A DNA stretch of 64,000 bases from the NCBI GenBank assembly GCA_037074615.1, contig CM073532.1:17128001-17192000 (forward strand), written 5' to 3'. Below, piece after piece: positions 45,959-55,906 of the stretch. How positions within the stretch are numbered: the first letter of the stretch is position 1; the number at the start of each line of letters is the position of its first letter. Origin of the DNA: Leucaena leucocephala. Lineage: Eukaryota; Streptophyta; Magnoliopsida; Fabales; Fabaceae. The position numbers and the translations under genes were made by a program. The notes beneath the pieces were generated by a model that was not told where the DNA came from, did no database searches, and saw only the letters and a program-made list of their open reading frames with translations.

Positions 45959-47183
45959 GACTTTCCTACTTGCTTCTGATGTTCAACCTTTACTGTCTAA
46001 CATGTCAAGTATTTTGATACATAGGTCACAACATCTTTCTTCAATCCAGGCCGCCAAAATAAACTTTTAACATCATGATACATCTTGGTCATAACTAGAT
46101 TCATCTAAAATTCTCTCCCTTAATCCCTCTGCATTAGGAATATATGGTCTTCCCCTAAACCTTAGCAATCCATCTTGGGAGATTTCAAAATTCTTAGTTT
46201 CCCCTTTTCTCATCTTATTTTTAAAAATTATTGTTAGCTTATCATGTTCTTGGGCTTCCTTTATTTTATCCTCAATTAAAGCCCTGAACTGCATTCTTCC
46301 ATAAGAATCTCCTATTATATGTATTTGATATAAAGGACTCCAATCCCTGGCGTCTTCTCCTAGTTTCAATTCTTTGATCATCAAGGTTGCCACCTGCACT
46401 ATCTTCTTGTTTAAGGCATCACAACATTAGGTTTCCCTGGATGGTATTTAATTTGTAAGTCATAATCCTTCAATAACTCCATCCATTTTCACTGTTGTAT
46501 ATTCAGTTATTTTTTATCCTGCAAGTACTTCAGGCTGTTGTGGTCATAGAACAACTCTATGGTCACTTTGTACAAATAATGTCACCATATCTTAAGAGCA
46601 TAGACTACCGTTGCTAGCTCCAGATCATGAGTGGGATAATTTTCTTCATGTGATTTCAATTGTTGAGAGGCATAGGCTACTACTCAACCTTACTCCATTA
46701 ATAGGCATCCTAACCCCTATTTACTTTATCAGTATATACCACATAGGTCTGGGTTGGATTAGGAATAATCAACACGGGAGTAGTAGTTAACTTCTATTTT
46801 AGCTCTTGGAAACAACCCTCACACTTCTCGTCCCACTTAATTTGTTGGTTCTTTCTGGTAAACTTTGTCAACGGTAGGGCAATTAGAGAGAAGCCTTAAT
46901 GAATTTGCCCTGCAAAGCCTAGAAAACTTTTAATTTTTGTCACTATCCTTGGATGTTCTTAGCTTAACACTGCTTTAACTTAGCTAGGTTCTATAGCTAC
47001 CCCATCAAGTGATATGACATGACCGAGAAATTTGACTTCTTGAAGCCAAAACTCATATTTACTAAGCTTAGCGTAGAGCTATTTTTCTTTAAGAGTGTTA
47101 AGAACATGCCTTTCATGCTCTTTAGCAGACTTAGAGTACACCAGGATATCATCTATGAAGGCCACAAAAAAATGATACGCTTG
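45959..47183 (-). pseudogene. pol: E5 pol fragment: integrase N-terminus, RNase H and RT C-terminus
   Basis: From right to left in coding order: the end of RT (thumb region, 46900-47183), RNase H (about 46500-46800), then the connection to integrase. The longest intact frame, 46073-46399, reads MIKELKLGEDARDWSPLYQ... KNFEISQDGLLRFRGRPYIPNAEGLRERI, colinear with the start of the E3 integrase ORF. The H2C2 region continues to 45959. There are several stops. RT is interrupted at 47184 by E3 and continues at 58739. Confidence 0.85.
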
Positions 47184-48317
47184 AAGATTGAAACATCCTC
47201 CTTTATATCTCTCAAAGTACTCTTGCTATAGCTCTCTTGAAGTGGATTATATTTCTCTTGCCGAAAATCCTGGTAGAAAATAACTGTACTGATTCGGTAA
47301 TTCCCCATGAGAACTACCATTCTACGCAAGTACCCAGGAAAGACTGGATGAACCGGCTAGGTCCACTCACTTCCAGCCTCCTTAGACAGCACCTACGTAC
47401 ACAGTACTTTGTATAGTCTACCAGCACAACGGTATTTTCTAACAAATATCTTTAAGTCTTAACCTTAAAACCTTGACCTTAATTTTGAACTTTAACCTTA
47501 CTCAATTGGAACTATTTTAGAACATTGAAATACCTCTTAACCTCAAAAACATGAATTTCCAAGTGTTGGGCTTACGGTTACTGTTCACTGCACTATTCAC
47601 TGGGTAATTCCAGATTACAACCTGAACTTTGGAAATTCATAACTAAATCTAGAAAACTCATTTTAAGGTGATTACAATTTATAATGAAAGCTCTTTCATT
47701 TAAATTTGAGAAAAAAATATTAAAATGAGATCTTCTTGTCCAGATCAAATCAGTTTATTCGTTGAACTTTACTGTTCATTTGTTAAATCTGGAAATTTTA
47801 GTTTCTTTGCCCCATTTTCAAAAATTCATTTCTCCTTGTATACTTATCCAATTGAGTTTAATTACATATGGATTTAAAGCTCCATATGTCTACTTTAATC
47901 TCTCAAAATTTCGAGGAAAAACTCATTCGTTTACTATATGAAATTAGCGCATGAACCTCACTGCCTCTGAGTAGTCGTTTTACCTTATTCCAGATTTCAA
48001 CTCCTAACTTTGAAAAATCATAACAATTCGAGTTCTTAACCAAATGAGGCGTTCTTGGTGTCCATTTAAAGCTCTAGATATTAGCTATGTTCATCCCAAA
48101 TTTCATATGAAAAATAATCATATAAGTCAATCAAAATACCGATGGAAGTACACTACCTCAGATTGGATTTATGAGTAGCATGCATCGTACAAACCAAAAC
48201 ATCATCTTGTATTTAAAGTGCACACTTTTTAAATTATGTACAGTCATCCATCAACATTTACCCTCTTGCCTTGAGAAGATCCAGCACCTAGAGCATGTTT
48301 AATTATATGGAAGGAAT

Positions 48318-48336
48318 GAGATTTCATGGAAATCCC
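48318..48336 (-). other. Conserved LTR hairpin, variant (E3 3' LTR)
   Basis: On the minus strand GGGATTTC-CAT-GAAATCTC pairs over 8 bp with one G-U pair. The second copy is at 57037-57055. Loop and flanks differ from the E4 group while the stem is kept. Confidence 0.65.
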
Positions 48337-48852
48337 AATAGCAAGTAATATAAACTATAAGGTTATGCATGTTTGATTGAATGCCTAACATGTTATCATG
48401 CAATGGGAGCTAATTCATGCTTATACATAAGCAATTCTAATATTCATATTGTCATGACATATATTGCAAGGAGTATCACATACTCATATCACATCATCAT
48501 CATCACACAACATTCCATGCTCAACCAAACCTTCATGCATAACAAGTAAGCAAAACAATCAAAGCACATAAGTTTATAGTTAGATATTCTTGCTACCTCT
48601 TGTAGATCCTTGTTCCTTTCCTTCTTGTAATGGTCTTTCCTTGCCACAAATGTCAAAACCTAGGCATTACAAGATAATTACCAAATTATAACTCCATTCC
48701 AAACAAAATCCAAGTCTAGTTTCAATAAGCTCCCTTTTTCCAAAAATTCCCATTTTGGTTCCAATGCTTCCCATACTTGTTCCTCCACTTTACCCCCACA
48801 CAAAATCTCATTTTAAGACCATTGGAAGCATCAAAATTATGAAATTCAAATC

Positions 48853-48874
48853 ACTGTTCACGTGAGTGAACAGT
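48853..48874. promoter_or_regulatory. Palindrome with embedded CACGTG in the E3 LTR
   Basis: ACTGTTCAC-GTGA-GTGAACAGT is a perfect 9-bp inverted repeat that includes a CACGTG (G-box) core. The copy in the 5' LTR is at 57574-57595. It lies downstream of the TATA-like box, so it could act as an RNA hairpin or a downstream DNA element. Confidence 0.5.
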
Positions 48875-50012
48875 ACCGTGAGGAATTTTCAACATTATAA
48901 CCTTTAATTCCAATGGTTTCCAAGGTTTAAAACCTTTCCAATCCTACACAAAATCATCATATAAACTCAATGGAAGCATTAAATCATTGAAATTCCATTT
49001 TCTTCTATCATGAACAGTGCATGAACAGTGCAAACCGAAATGGTAAAGTGAAGAGCATCAACTCACCTTACTTGCTCTTTCAAGACCCTTGCTTCTTCCC
49101 TGCTTTCTTCCATTTTCTTTCTCTAGAACTCACTTCTCTCTCTAAAGGAGCTCTTGGTGTGAAGAATGAATGGAAAGGGGGGGTATTTGTAGCAAAAGTC
49201 ATGTGCCATTTGAAGGCCAATATCACTTTGGAAACTATTTGATCTAATGGTTAAAGGTTTGATCTTGGAATGCCATTTGAAGGCCAATTTTTGAGTCCAT
49301 ATGGGTCCCACCATGTGCCAAACCTAATCCTTACTTTATTCTCTTTTTCTTTATTTCCAAAAATCCATAAATTATTTATTTTTGGACTTGGGCTTCAAGA
49401 TAACTTTTGGGCCTTATTGGGCTAGCCTAGGATGACATGTTGGACCTCTTTTAGGTCCAATAGCTAATTGGCCCAAATCCCAATGTAATTTCCTTCTACC
49501 GATATCCGTAAATTACCCTGATCTTAGCATAAATGCTAATCACCTCTTTTAATTGTTCTAATATTTTTAGAAATTCATTCTAATATAAAATGAATTCTCT
49601 ACAAAGTTTCATAATTTTCTGAGACCCAGAAGTCCTGTTAAAAATTATATATGTTTCCTTTAACCCTTTATCGGTTCCCTTTTTCACCATAAATTCCATA
49701 ATTAATTCTACAGGACTCCTTTTTGACTTCTGTCAACTCCATAAATTCTCATATTAATTATAATAATTTACTATCAAATTTCCTCTGATATCCATCCATT
49801 GTGTGAAATGACCAAAATGCCCTCCATCTACTTCTGGTTTCTTAGGGCATCACAGATGCATTTTCATAATTTTGCACTTTGGCTCTTAGACTTTCTTCCT
49901 CTTCCAATTAATCCTTTTCTTTACATAAATATGGACACATCTTTTCCTAAAAATATCATATATTTCATTTAACCTGTACATACAACGTAGTACAGAAATT
50001 AGGGATGTTACA

Positions 50013-50027
50013 TTTCTCTCCCCCTTA
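50013..50027 (-). other. Polypurine tract of E3
   Basis: On the minus strand AAGGGGGAGAGAAA lies directly before the 3' LTR. Confidence 0.9.
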
Positions 50028-50065
50028 AAATAAATTTCGTCCCCGAAATTTACAACATATACACT

Positions 50066-53000
50066 TTACCGAAATAAATCAGGGTACATCTCCTTCATCT
50101 TTTCTTCTGTTTCCCATGTAGCTTCATTCTCTGTTAGTCCTTTCCAGATCACTTTAACTATAGGAATCTGCTTATTACGCAGTTGTTTGACCTTTCTATC
50201 AACTATTTGTACTGGTCCAACTTCATGGGTCAGGTCATCTCGCAGCGCAACTTCATCTTGTTCAATCACATGCGCTGGATCTGGAACATACTTCTTTAGC
50301 TGGGAAACATGGAATACATCATGTATCTGGCTGAGATTTGGAGGAAGTGCCAACTTGTAGGCCACTGATCCTATCCTTGAGAGAATCTGAAATGGTCCGA
50401 TGTATCTAGGATGCAACTTCTTCACCTTGATTGATCGTCCGGCTCCCGTAGTTGGAGTTAACTTAAGAAATACATGCTCGCCTTCTTCAAACTCTAACGA
50501 CTTTCGTCGGACATCTGCATAACTCTTCTGTCGACTTTGACCCGTCATCATCCTTTTTCTGATCATTGCAATCTGCTCAGCAGTCTGATCCACAATATCA
50601 GGACCATAAATTCTTCTCTCACTTAACTCAAGCCAGCATAAGGGAGATCTACACTTTCGTCCATAAAGTGCTTCGAATGGGGCCATCTGAATACTAGCTT
50701 GATAGCTATTATTGTATGCAAATTCTATCAATGGTAGATGAGTATCCCAACTGCCTTTAAAATCCAAGACACATGCTCTCAACATATCTTCTAGTGTCTG
50801 GATTGTTCTCTCAGACTGACCATCTGTTTGAGGATGATAAGCTGTGCTGAATCTGAGAGTAGTACCCATCTCTCGCTGCAAAGCCCTCCAAAAGTTTGAC
50901 GTGAATCGAGGGTCTCTGTCAGACACAATACTGCTTGAAATTCCATGCAGTCTAATAATTTCCTTTAAGTACAATCTTGCCAACTTCTCTAGAGAATCCC
51001 TCTTATTTATTGCCAGGAAATGAGCTGACTTTGTCAACCGATCAATTACCACCCATGTTGCATCATGCTTAGTTGGGGTCATGGGTAGTCCTTCTACAAA
51101 GTCCATGGCAATACTGTCCCACTTCCATTCAGGGACATCTAGAGGTTGCAATGTTCCTGCTGGCTTCTGATGCTCAATCTTCACTTTTTGGCATGTTAAG
51201 CACTTGGACACATAAGCTATAACATCTTTCTTCAGTCCAGGCCACCAAAATAATCTTTTCACATCATGATACATCTTGGTCATACCGGGATGCACTGTAT
51301 ATTGGCTTTTGTGCGCTTCATCCAGAATCTTCTCCCTTAGTCCCCTAGCATTGGGGATGTAGGGTCTTCCTCTAAACTGCAATAATCCATCTGAGGAAAT
51401 CTTAAAATTCTTAGTCTGCCCTCTCTCCAGCTTGTCCTTAAAAATCATTGCGAGCTTATCATGTTCTTGAGCCTTTTTAATCTCATCTTCTATACAAGCT
51501 TTGACATGTACTCCCCCGTAGGAACTTTCCGTCACTTGCATCTGATATAAAGGGCTCCAATCTCACATATCCTCAATCAACTTTAATTCTTTGATCATCA
51601 TATATGCTACCTGCACCACCTTTCTGCTCAGAGCATCGGCCACTATGTTGGCTTTTCCTGGATGGTATTTAATTTGGAAATCATAATCCTTTAACAATTC
51701 CATCCATTGTCGTTATCTCATATTCAGCTCTTTCTGATCCTGCAGATACTTCAGGCTTTTGTGGTCACAGTACAATTCAATTGTAGCTCCGTATAAATAA
51801 TGCCTCCATATCTTCAGAGCATAAACCACCGCTGCAAGCTCCAGATCGTAAGTGGGATAATTTTGTTCATGCGGCTTTAACTGCCGAGAGGCGTAGGCTA
51901 CTACTCTACCATGCTGCATCAACACACATCCCAACCCCTGTTTACTAGCATCAGTGTAGACTACATAAGTCTGAGCTGGGTCTGGGATAATCAGCACCAG
52001 AGTAGTGGTTAATTTCTGCTTTAACTCTTGAAAACTAGCCTCGCACTTCTCATCCCACTTAAACTGCTGATTCTTTCTGGTAAGCTTGGTTAGTGGCAAG
52101 GCAATTCGAGAAAAGTCCTGGATGAATCTTCTGTAATACCCTGCTAAGCCTAAGAAACTTCTGATCTCTGTCACCGTCTTTGGCTGCTCCCATCTTAAAA
52201 CAGCTTCAACTTTGCTAGGATCCACAGCTACCCCGTCTTGGGATATGACGTGACCAAGAAATTTGACTTCTGAAAGCCAAAACTCACACTTACTAAGCTT
52301 AGCGTAGAGCTGCCTCTCTTTGAGGGTACCAAGAACAATTCTCAAATGTCTTTCATGCTCCTCAGCAGACTTGGAGTAAACCAGAATATCATCTATGAAG
52401 ACCACCACAAATTGATCTAAATAAGGCCTGAAGATCCGGTTCATATAATCCATGAAAATTGCGGGCGCATTAGTCAGACCAAAAGGCATAACTAAAAACT
52501 CAAAATGCCCATAACGTGTTCTGAAAGCAGTCTTTGAAATGTCATCTGACTTAATTCTCAACTGATGATAGCCAGATCGTAAATCAATCTTGGAGAATAG
52601 ACTTGCTCCAGCCAATTGATCTAGCAAATCGTCAATTCTGGGGAGAGGGTACTTGTTCTTAACTGTGATCTTGTTCAACTCTCTGTAGTCAATACACAGT
52701 CTTAAGCTGCCATCTTTCTTTTTAACAAATAGCACTGGGGCACCCCAAGGAGAAACACTAGGTCGTATGAAACCCTTCTCTAAAAGCTCCTCAATCTGCT
52801 TCTTCAGCTCACTCATTTCATTAGGAGCCATCCGATATGGGGCTTTGGATACTGGTCCCGCTCCAGGCACAATATCGATTGCGAACTCCACTTCTCGCTC
52901 CGGAGGCAATCCTTGAATTTTCGTTGGGAAGACTTCAGGAAATTCATTAACTACTGCAATCGTCTCAATTCCTTCTTCGACTTCTGCTTGAACAGAGAGG

Positions 53001-54625
53001 AAAACCATGTATCCTTGACATCCTTTCTGCAAGCATTTATTTGCTTGTGCCTCCATTATGAAATTCAGTCGTACTTCTGGACTCCGATCTGCTACCGTCG
53101 AACCAAGAACTAGCGTCTTGTTCTTGCAGTCCAGCATTATATTATTGGAGGACAACCAATTTAAACCAAGTATAACCTCCATCTCTCGGAAAGGCATGCA
53201 TATTAAGTCTAGGGTTGTATAACAGTGCTCATACCTCACAATACTATTCAAACAAGCATCGGAGGTAACTACCCTAGTACTTGTGGGAGTTGTCACATAT
53301 ATGTCATAATGCAATTTACTAATCATCAGGCCTAGACGTCTAGCACACTCATAGGAAATAAAAGAATGACTTGCACCAGAATCAAACAGAGCAATCACTG
53401 AGTGGTCATTAATATAGATTGTACCTTGAATCATCTCAGGTGATTTCTGTGCATCTTCTCTGCAGAGTGCAAATACGCGTCCTTGCGTCCGCGGCCTTTG
53501 ATCCGCTGCTGCCTGAGGACATTCCTTTGAAAAGTGTCCTGGCTTTCCACAAGTATAGCAGACATTTTGGCCCATCCAACGAGGCTTATCCCCATGATTT
53601 TTCCCACATTTGTTGCACACTCGGGCTCTAGGGTCTCTGTTACTTGGCCCTCCTCGGTAGCTTCCTCTGCCAGGTCTCCTATTCTGCCATGGTTGCTTCC
53701 TTTTTCTATAGTTGTCATTTCTTGCAGCATTTTGGCTTTGACCGGCCCTCTTAGGAACTGTTTGTTCTCTGCTTACAGGCTTAGATAGCATCCTGTGATT
53801 CATACTATTTTCTACTATGCGGCATGCCTCTACAGCCTTGTTGAACTGGTTATACTGTTGAGGAGTCAGCTTCTCCTTCAGTGTAGAGTTTAACCCTCTG
53901 ATCAACCTCTCAGTCATCCACCTTTCATCATCTACTTGGCGCAAATATGTTGAATACTGAGACAGACGGATGAATTTGGCCAAGTATTCGTCAAAGGATT
54001 CTCTTTCTCCTTGTCTCAGCACAAGGAATTCTGCCTCCCTTTCATCCCTCACAGACTGAGGAAAATACTTTGCATAGAACTGTTCAAGAAACACTTCCCA
54101 AGTGACTGGAATGTTTCTTGCTTGCATAAGCAGTTCTGTATTTTTCCACCACCTATCAGCATCCTTCTCCAGCTGGTAGATGGCCATTTGAGCCTTTGTC
54201 TCCGTTGGGCAATCCAGAACTTTAAAAATCTTTTCCAATCGACTGATCCAATCCTCAGCAGCCTGGACCTCAAATGTCCCTTCAAATACAGGAGGATTAT
54301 GCTGGCAGAATCTGACCATCCATTGTTGGATGCTAACCACATCATTTCTCTGCTCAGCCCTTCCCTGCGGCTGTACTGGTTGTTGCTGTACTCTTTCTGC
54401 TATTGTATTTGCTGGTTCAGATGGTTCTGGAGGCCTCAGATTGTTCACTGCTGTAGCCACTGCTGCGGCTATAGCAGCATCTCTATCCTGTTCACTTCGT
54501 GCTTGCATAGCACGCATTTCTTCTATCATTTTCTGTTGTTGCTCCAGCCTTTCTAATATTAGCTGATTAATATCCCTTGTGTTCTCTGGTTCCTCTGCCG
54601 TAACGGTTCTTCTTGTACGAACCAT
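50066..54625 (-). pseudogene. gag-pol: E3 gag-pol, one frame of 1519 codons with two stop codons
   Basis: From ATG 54625: N-terminal coil, Retrotrans_gag domain (about residues 100-260; NPPVFEGTFEVQAAEDW), basic linker, CCHC knuckle CYTCGKPGHFSKEC (about 352-365), aspartic protease DSGASHSF (about 414), reverse transcriptase (LCIDYRELNK about 645; FIDDILVYSK about 743) and RNase H (YTDASKQGLG about 888). TAA at 51713-51715 ends the first open part; TGA at 51563-51565 is the only other break. Integrase follows in the open part 51541-50066: H2C2 finger (HPGMTKMYHDVKRLFWW...CLTCQ), core (VVIDRLTKSAHF, SDRDPRFTSNFW, PQTDGQSERTIQ) and a chromodomain-like tail. All expected domains are present. Both stops lie in the RNase H-integrase connection, so Gag, PR and RT could still be made. 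Confidence 0.93.
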
Positions 54626-54847
54626 TTTTGCTTTGCTTTACGATCTAGAAGAAAAATCTAACAGAAGAGGAATACTATAAACAACATAATTTTCATTTCA
54701 TTCAAAACAGGTCATACATTACATATATGCCAATTACATGTAAGGGGCAAGTCGTAATTATCATACATCCATGCAATTTACACTGTTTACATTATCCTTC
54801 ATCTCTTTTTATGTTCTTCTCTAGGGAATTGTAAACTGTAAATACTT

Positions 54848-55414
54848 CTACATATAGAAATGCCACCCTTGTATATTAGTTGGTGGATCATTGGCCAAAA
54901 ACTCACTTAGCTCCACATGCCATGTGGGAGTATATGGCAATATCTGACTTACGATCATCTCATGCCAATCTTCTAGAGTGTAAACCTGATTCAGGTCAAT
55001 GCCCTCTATTGTATATCTATTTATTATCCTTGCTACGGCATTGAGGAATTGCAGGTAAACTGACTGCTCTTGATCTCTACTTCTATCCATCCCTCGACCT
55101 AAACTAAGTAATTCATTTTCCACAGCCTTCTTGAGACTAGTAGAGTCAACATTATTTGTTTTTAGCAAAGAAGGCTGGGGTTGACTAGGACCAGGAACAT
55201 CCTTCTGATCTTTATTTGTATTGTCATATATTCCTGGACTGTGTGAATAGGTAGGGACTGCCATAGGTTGTGACTGGATCTCTGGGTCACGGTACTGCTG
55301 TAAGTTACCTGCATTAAATCTATCCTTAAACTCTGGTGGAGGAGGAATAGTATCTGGTCTATCCATAGTCCAGTACCAGTACTCAGCTTCCTCAGCTGTG
55401 ATCTGTCCTCTCAT
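54848..55414 (-). CDS. E3 pre-gag ORF B (188 residues), function unknown
   Basis: An intact ORF between the primer-binding site and gag. N-terminal part MRGQITAEEAEYWYWTMDRP and a Pro-rich stretch are followed by a polar Gln/Asn/Pro-rich middle. A compact, probably helical C-terminal domain has SVYLQFLNAVARIINRY, GIDLNQVYTLEDWHEMI and TWHVELSEFLANDP. It overlaps ORF A by the four bases ATGA, in a different frame. The in-frame sequence just upstream of its ATG also reads as a plausible Pro-rich peptide, so A and B may be one protein split by a single-base indel. I do not recognise the family. Ogre-type gypsy elements carry an extra ORF before gag, but this element is not of that branch by its pol. 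Confidence 0.65.
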   Translation of the reverse strand: MRGQITAEEAEYWYWTMDRPDTIPPPPEFKDRFNAGNLQQYRDPEIQSQPMAVPTYSHSPGIYDNTNKDQKDVPGPSQPQPSLLKTNNVDSTSLKKAVENELLSLGRGMDRSRDQEQSVYLQFLNAVARIINRYTIEGIDLNQVYTLEDWHEMIVSQILPYTPTWHVELSEFLANDPPTNIQGWHFYM

Positions 55415-55797
55415 CGGAGGAATAGGCTGACATCAGGATTAGAGGGCACTCCAACAAACTCATACTGTGTAGAGTCACTAGACTCAGCATCATCTGGGGT
55501 ATATACCACATCTTCTTCAATCCTTTGTCCTCCTATAACAATTGAACTAGCATCTGCTGAATCTAGATTTGGGACAGGTACAAGGGGAACAAAAACAGGT
55601 TCTTCTGGTAAGAAGTTCGACTGCACAAAAGAGTTATCGGATCTATCTAGATCAGAGTCACTAGAATCAGAGATGTGAGCTACACCCAGATCCTCATCCA
55701 TCACAAGCTCCTCCTCTGAGCTATCCAAGACATAGACATTTGGTCTAGGGTCTCCTTGGTTTACGGTGGCTTCTGATCTGGTTCTACCTCTAGCCAT
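55411..55797 (-). CDS. E3 pre-gag ORF A (128 residues), acidic protein, function unknown
   Basis: The first ORF after the leader of E3, starting 110 bp inside the 5' LTR boundary. A short basic start (MARGRTRSEA) is followed by a strongly acidic, Ser/Asp-rich region (LDSSEEELVMDEDLG, SDSSDSDLDRSD), a Pro/Val patch and another acidic segment. Its stop overlaps the ATG of ORF B. No zinc-binding or enzyme motif is visible. The composition is that of a disordered acidic region. In position it would be the N-terminal half of one ~318-residue protein if the A/B junction is a frameshift. Confidence 0.6.
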   Translation of the reverse strand: MARGRTRSEATVNQGDPRPNVYVLDSSEEELVMDEDLGVAHISDSSDSDLDRSDNSFVQSNFLPEEPVFVPLVPVPNLDSADASSIVIGGQRIEEDVVYTPDDAESSDSTQYEFVGVPSNPDVSLFLR

Positions 55798-55891
55798 CCT
55801 GCAAGTATTAACTTAATGTCATTTATGACAACTTTACTAATGGGTATCTAACTATTATCTATGCAGAGCATTTCCTAATCCAGAATCCTTT

Positions 55892-55903
55892 GCTCTGATA
55901 CCA
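55892..55903 (-). other. Primer-binding site of E3 (initiator-tRNA-Met type)
   Basis: On the minus strand TGGTATCAGAGC, three bases from the 5' LTR end, the same sequence and spacing as in E4. Confidence 0.93.
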
Positions 55904-55906
55904 AAA

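Larger units (their letters stand above)
47189..50012 (-). repeat. E3 3' LTR (2824 bp)
   Basis: Plus-strand ends TGAAACATCC and GGATGTTACA. U5 block 47291-47389, hairpin 48318-48336, palindrome 48853-48874, TATA-like TATTTGTA 49184-49191. Differs from the 5' LTR by roughly 25 substitutions and a few 1-3 base indels. Confidence 0.94.

Noticed and set aside
49021..49242. 73-residue ORF with an identical copy at 57742-57963
   Set aside because: The two are the same place in the two E3 LTRs, antisense to the element, spanning the TATA-like box and leader.
54011..54556. 181-residue plus-strand ORF
   Set aside because: Antisense shadow of the E3 gag coding region.
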